Positions 31,733-31,845 of a DNA stretch of 31,845 bases are shown one piece after another. Positions within the stretch are counted from its first letter, which is position 1. Each line of letters starts with the position of its first letter. Position numbers and translations under genes: made by a program. This DNA is from an uncultured Clostridium sp. (GTDB lineage Bacteria > Bacillota > Clostridia > Clostridiales > Clostridiaceae): NCBI RefSeq assembly GCF_900769625.1, contig NZ_CAAGHK010000054.1, positions 1 to 31,845 of the forward strand. Reading direction: 5' to 3'. Below the pieces are notes generated by a model. That model made no database searches, was not told the DNA's origin, and saw only the letters and a list, made by a program, of their open reading frames with translations.

Positions 31733-31845
31733 AACCACCCGTAAAACGGGTGGTTTGCTCTGCGCCTGAAAGGCTTTGTTACTGGCTGTGCTACTCGCAC
31801 ACTGAAAAGTTTGCCAACTGCATTATTGCCACTAACGTACCCCTA
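31733..31845. mobile_element. GC-richer structured end, possibly IS200/IS605-type element, cut by window
   Basis: A perfect 10-bp hairpin AACCACCCGT/ACGGGTGGTT (31733-31742/31746-31755) is followed by smaller hairpins GCCT/AGGC and GTGC/GCAC. GC content near half contrasts sharply with the AT-rich flank. Subterminal hairpins and a structured RNA at one end are features of IS200/IS605 elements with tnpB. No transposase reading frame is inside the window, so this is only a suggestion; a structured non-coding RNA is an alternative. The stretch 31615-31732 shows nothing else. Confidence 0.35.

Noticed and set aside
1..31845. CRISPR array, tRNA or rRNA genes, phage genes
   Set aside because: No regularly spaced repeats, no cloverleaf-like sequence and no phage-type genes were seen in any part of the window.

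Overview
The window looks like a chromosomal piece of a low-GC, spore-former-type Firmicute, most likely Clostridium sensu stricto. Three things point there: strongly AT-rich DNA with AGGAGG-type ribosome binding sites, a clostridial FliR-FlhB fusion gene, and a flagellar gene order like that known from Clostridioides/Clostridium. The species cannot be named from the sequence alone. Every intact gene I can support lies on the minus strand, so the region reads from right to left.

Right edge (about 31.85-30.3 kb): a GC-richer, hairpin-rich stretch cut by the window edge (possibly the end of an IS200/IS605-type element), then fliB (flagellin lysine methylase) with its own sigma-28-type promoter and a strong terminator. 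Next (30.0-28.0 kb) is a late-flagellar, partly decayed block: a flagellin pseudogene, a remnant of a glycosyltransferase gene, then a small yjfB-like gene and a divergent intact flagellin gene behind a second sigma-28-like promoter.

Centre (28.0-2.0 kb): one long early flagellar operon. It starts with a c-di-GMP-I (GEMM) riboswitch followed by an intrinsic terminator that can form an alternative pairing with the aptamer, then a leader of about 460 nt. Gene order is flgB, flgC, fliE, fliF, fliG, fliH, fliI, fliJ, fliK, flgD, a TIGR02530-type gene, flgE, flbD/swrD, motA, motB, fliL, fliO, fliP, fliQ, fliR-flhB fusion, flhA, flhF, flhG, a PilZ gene, the sigma-28 gene fliA, a SwrB-like gene, a small membrane protein gene, and two flgF/flgG-type rod genes, ending in a perfect 14-bp-stem terminator. 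Rod, MS ring, export gate, ATPase, hook, stator, placement GTPase/ATPase, c-di-GMP brake and the late sigma factor are thus all under the riboswitch unless internal promoters exist. The sigma factor made near the end would then fire the sigma-28-type promoters of yjfB-flagellin and fliB. No fliM/fliN, filament-cap, hook-junction or chemotaxis genes are present.

Left edge (1.9-0.2 kb): a separate gene for a CBS/DRTGG-regulated family II inorganic pyrophosphatase with its own promoter.

The main points for a second look are the riboswitch with its terminator/antiterminator, a G8 tract inside the Walker A codons of flhG, decayed flgE pieces on both sides of the intact flgE, a palindromic repeat family in the operon's intergenic gaps, and the decayed flagellin/glycosyltransferase block.
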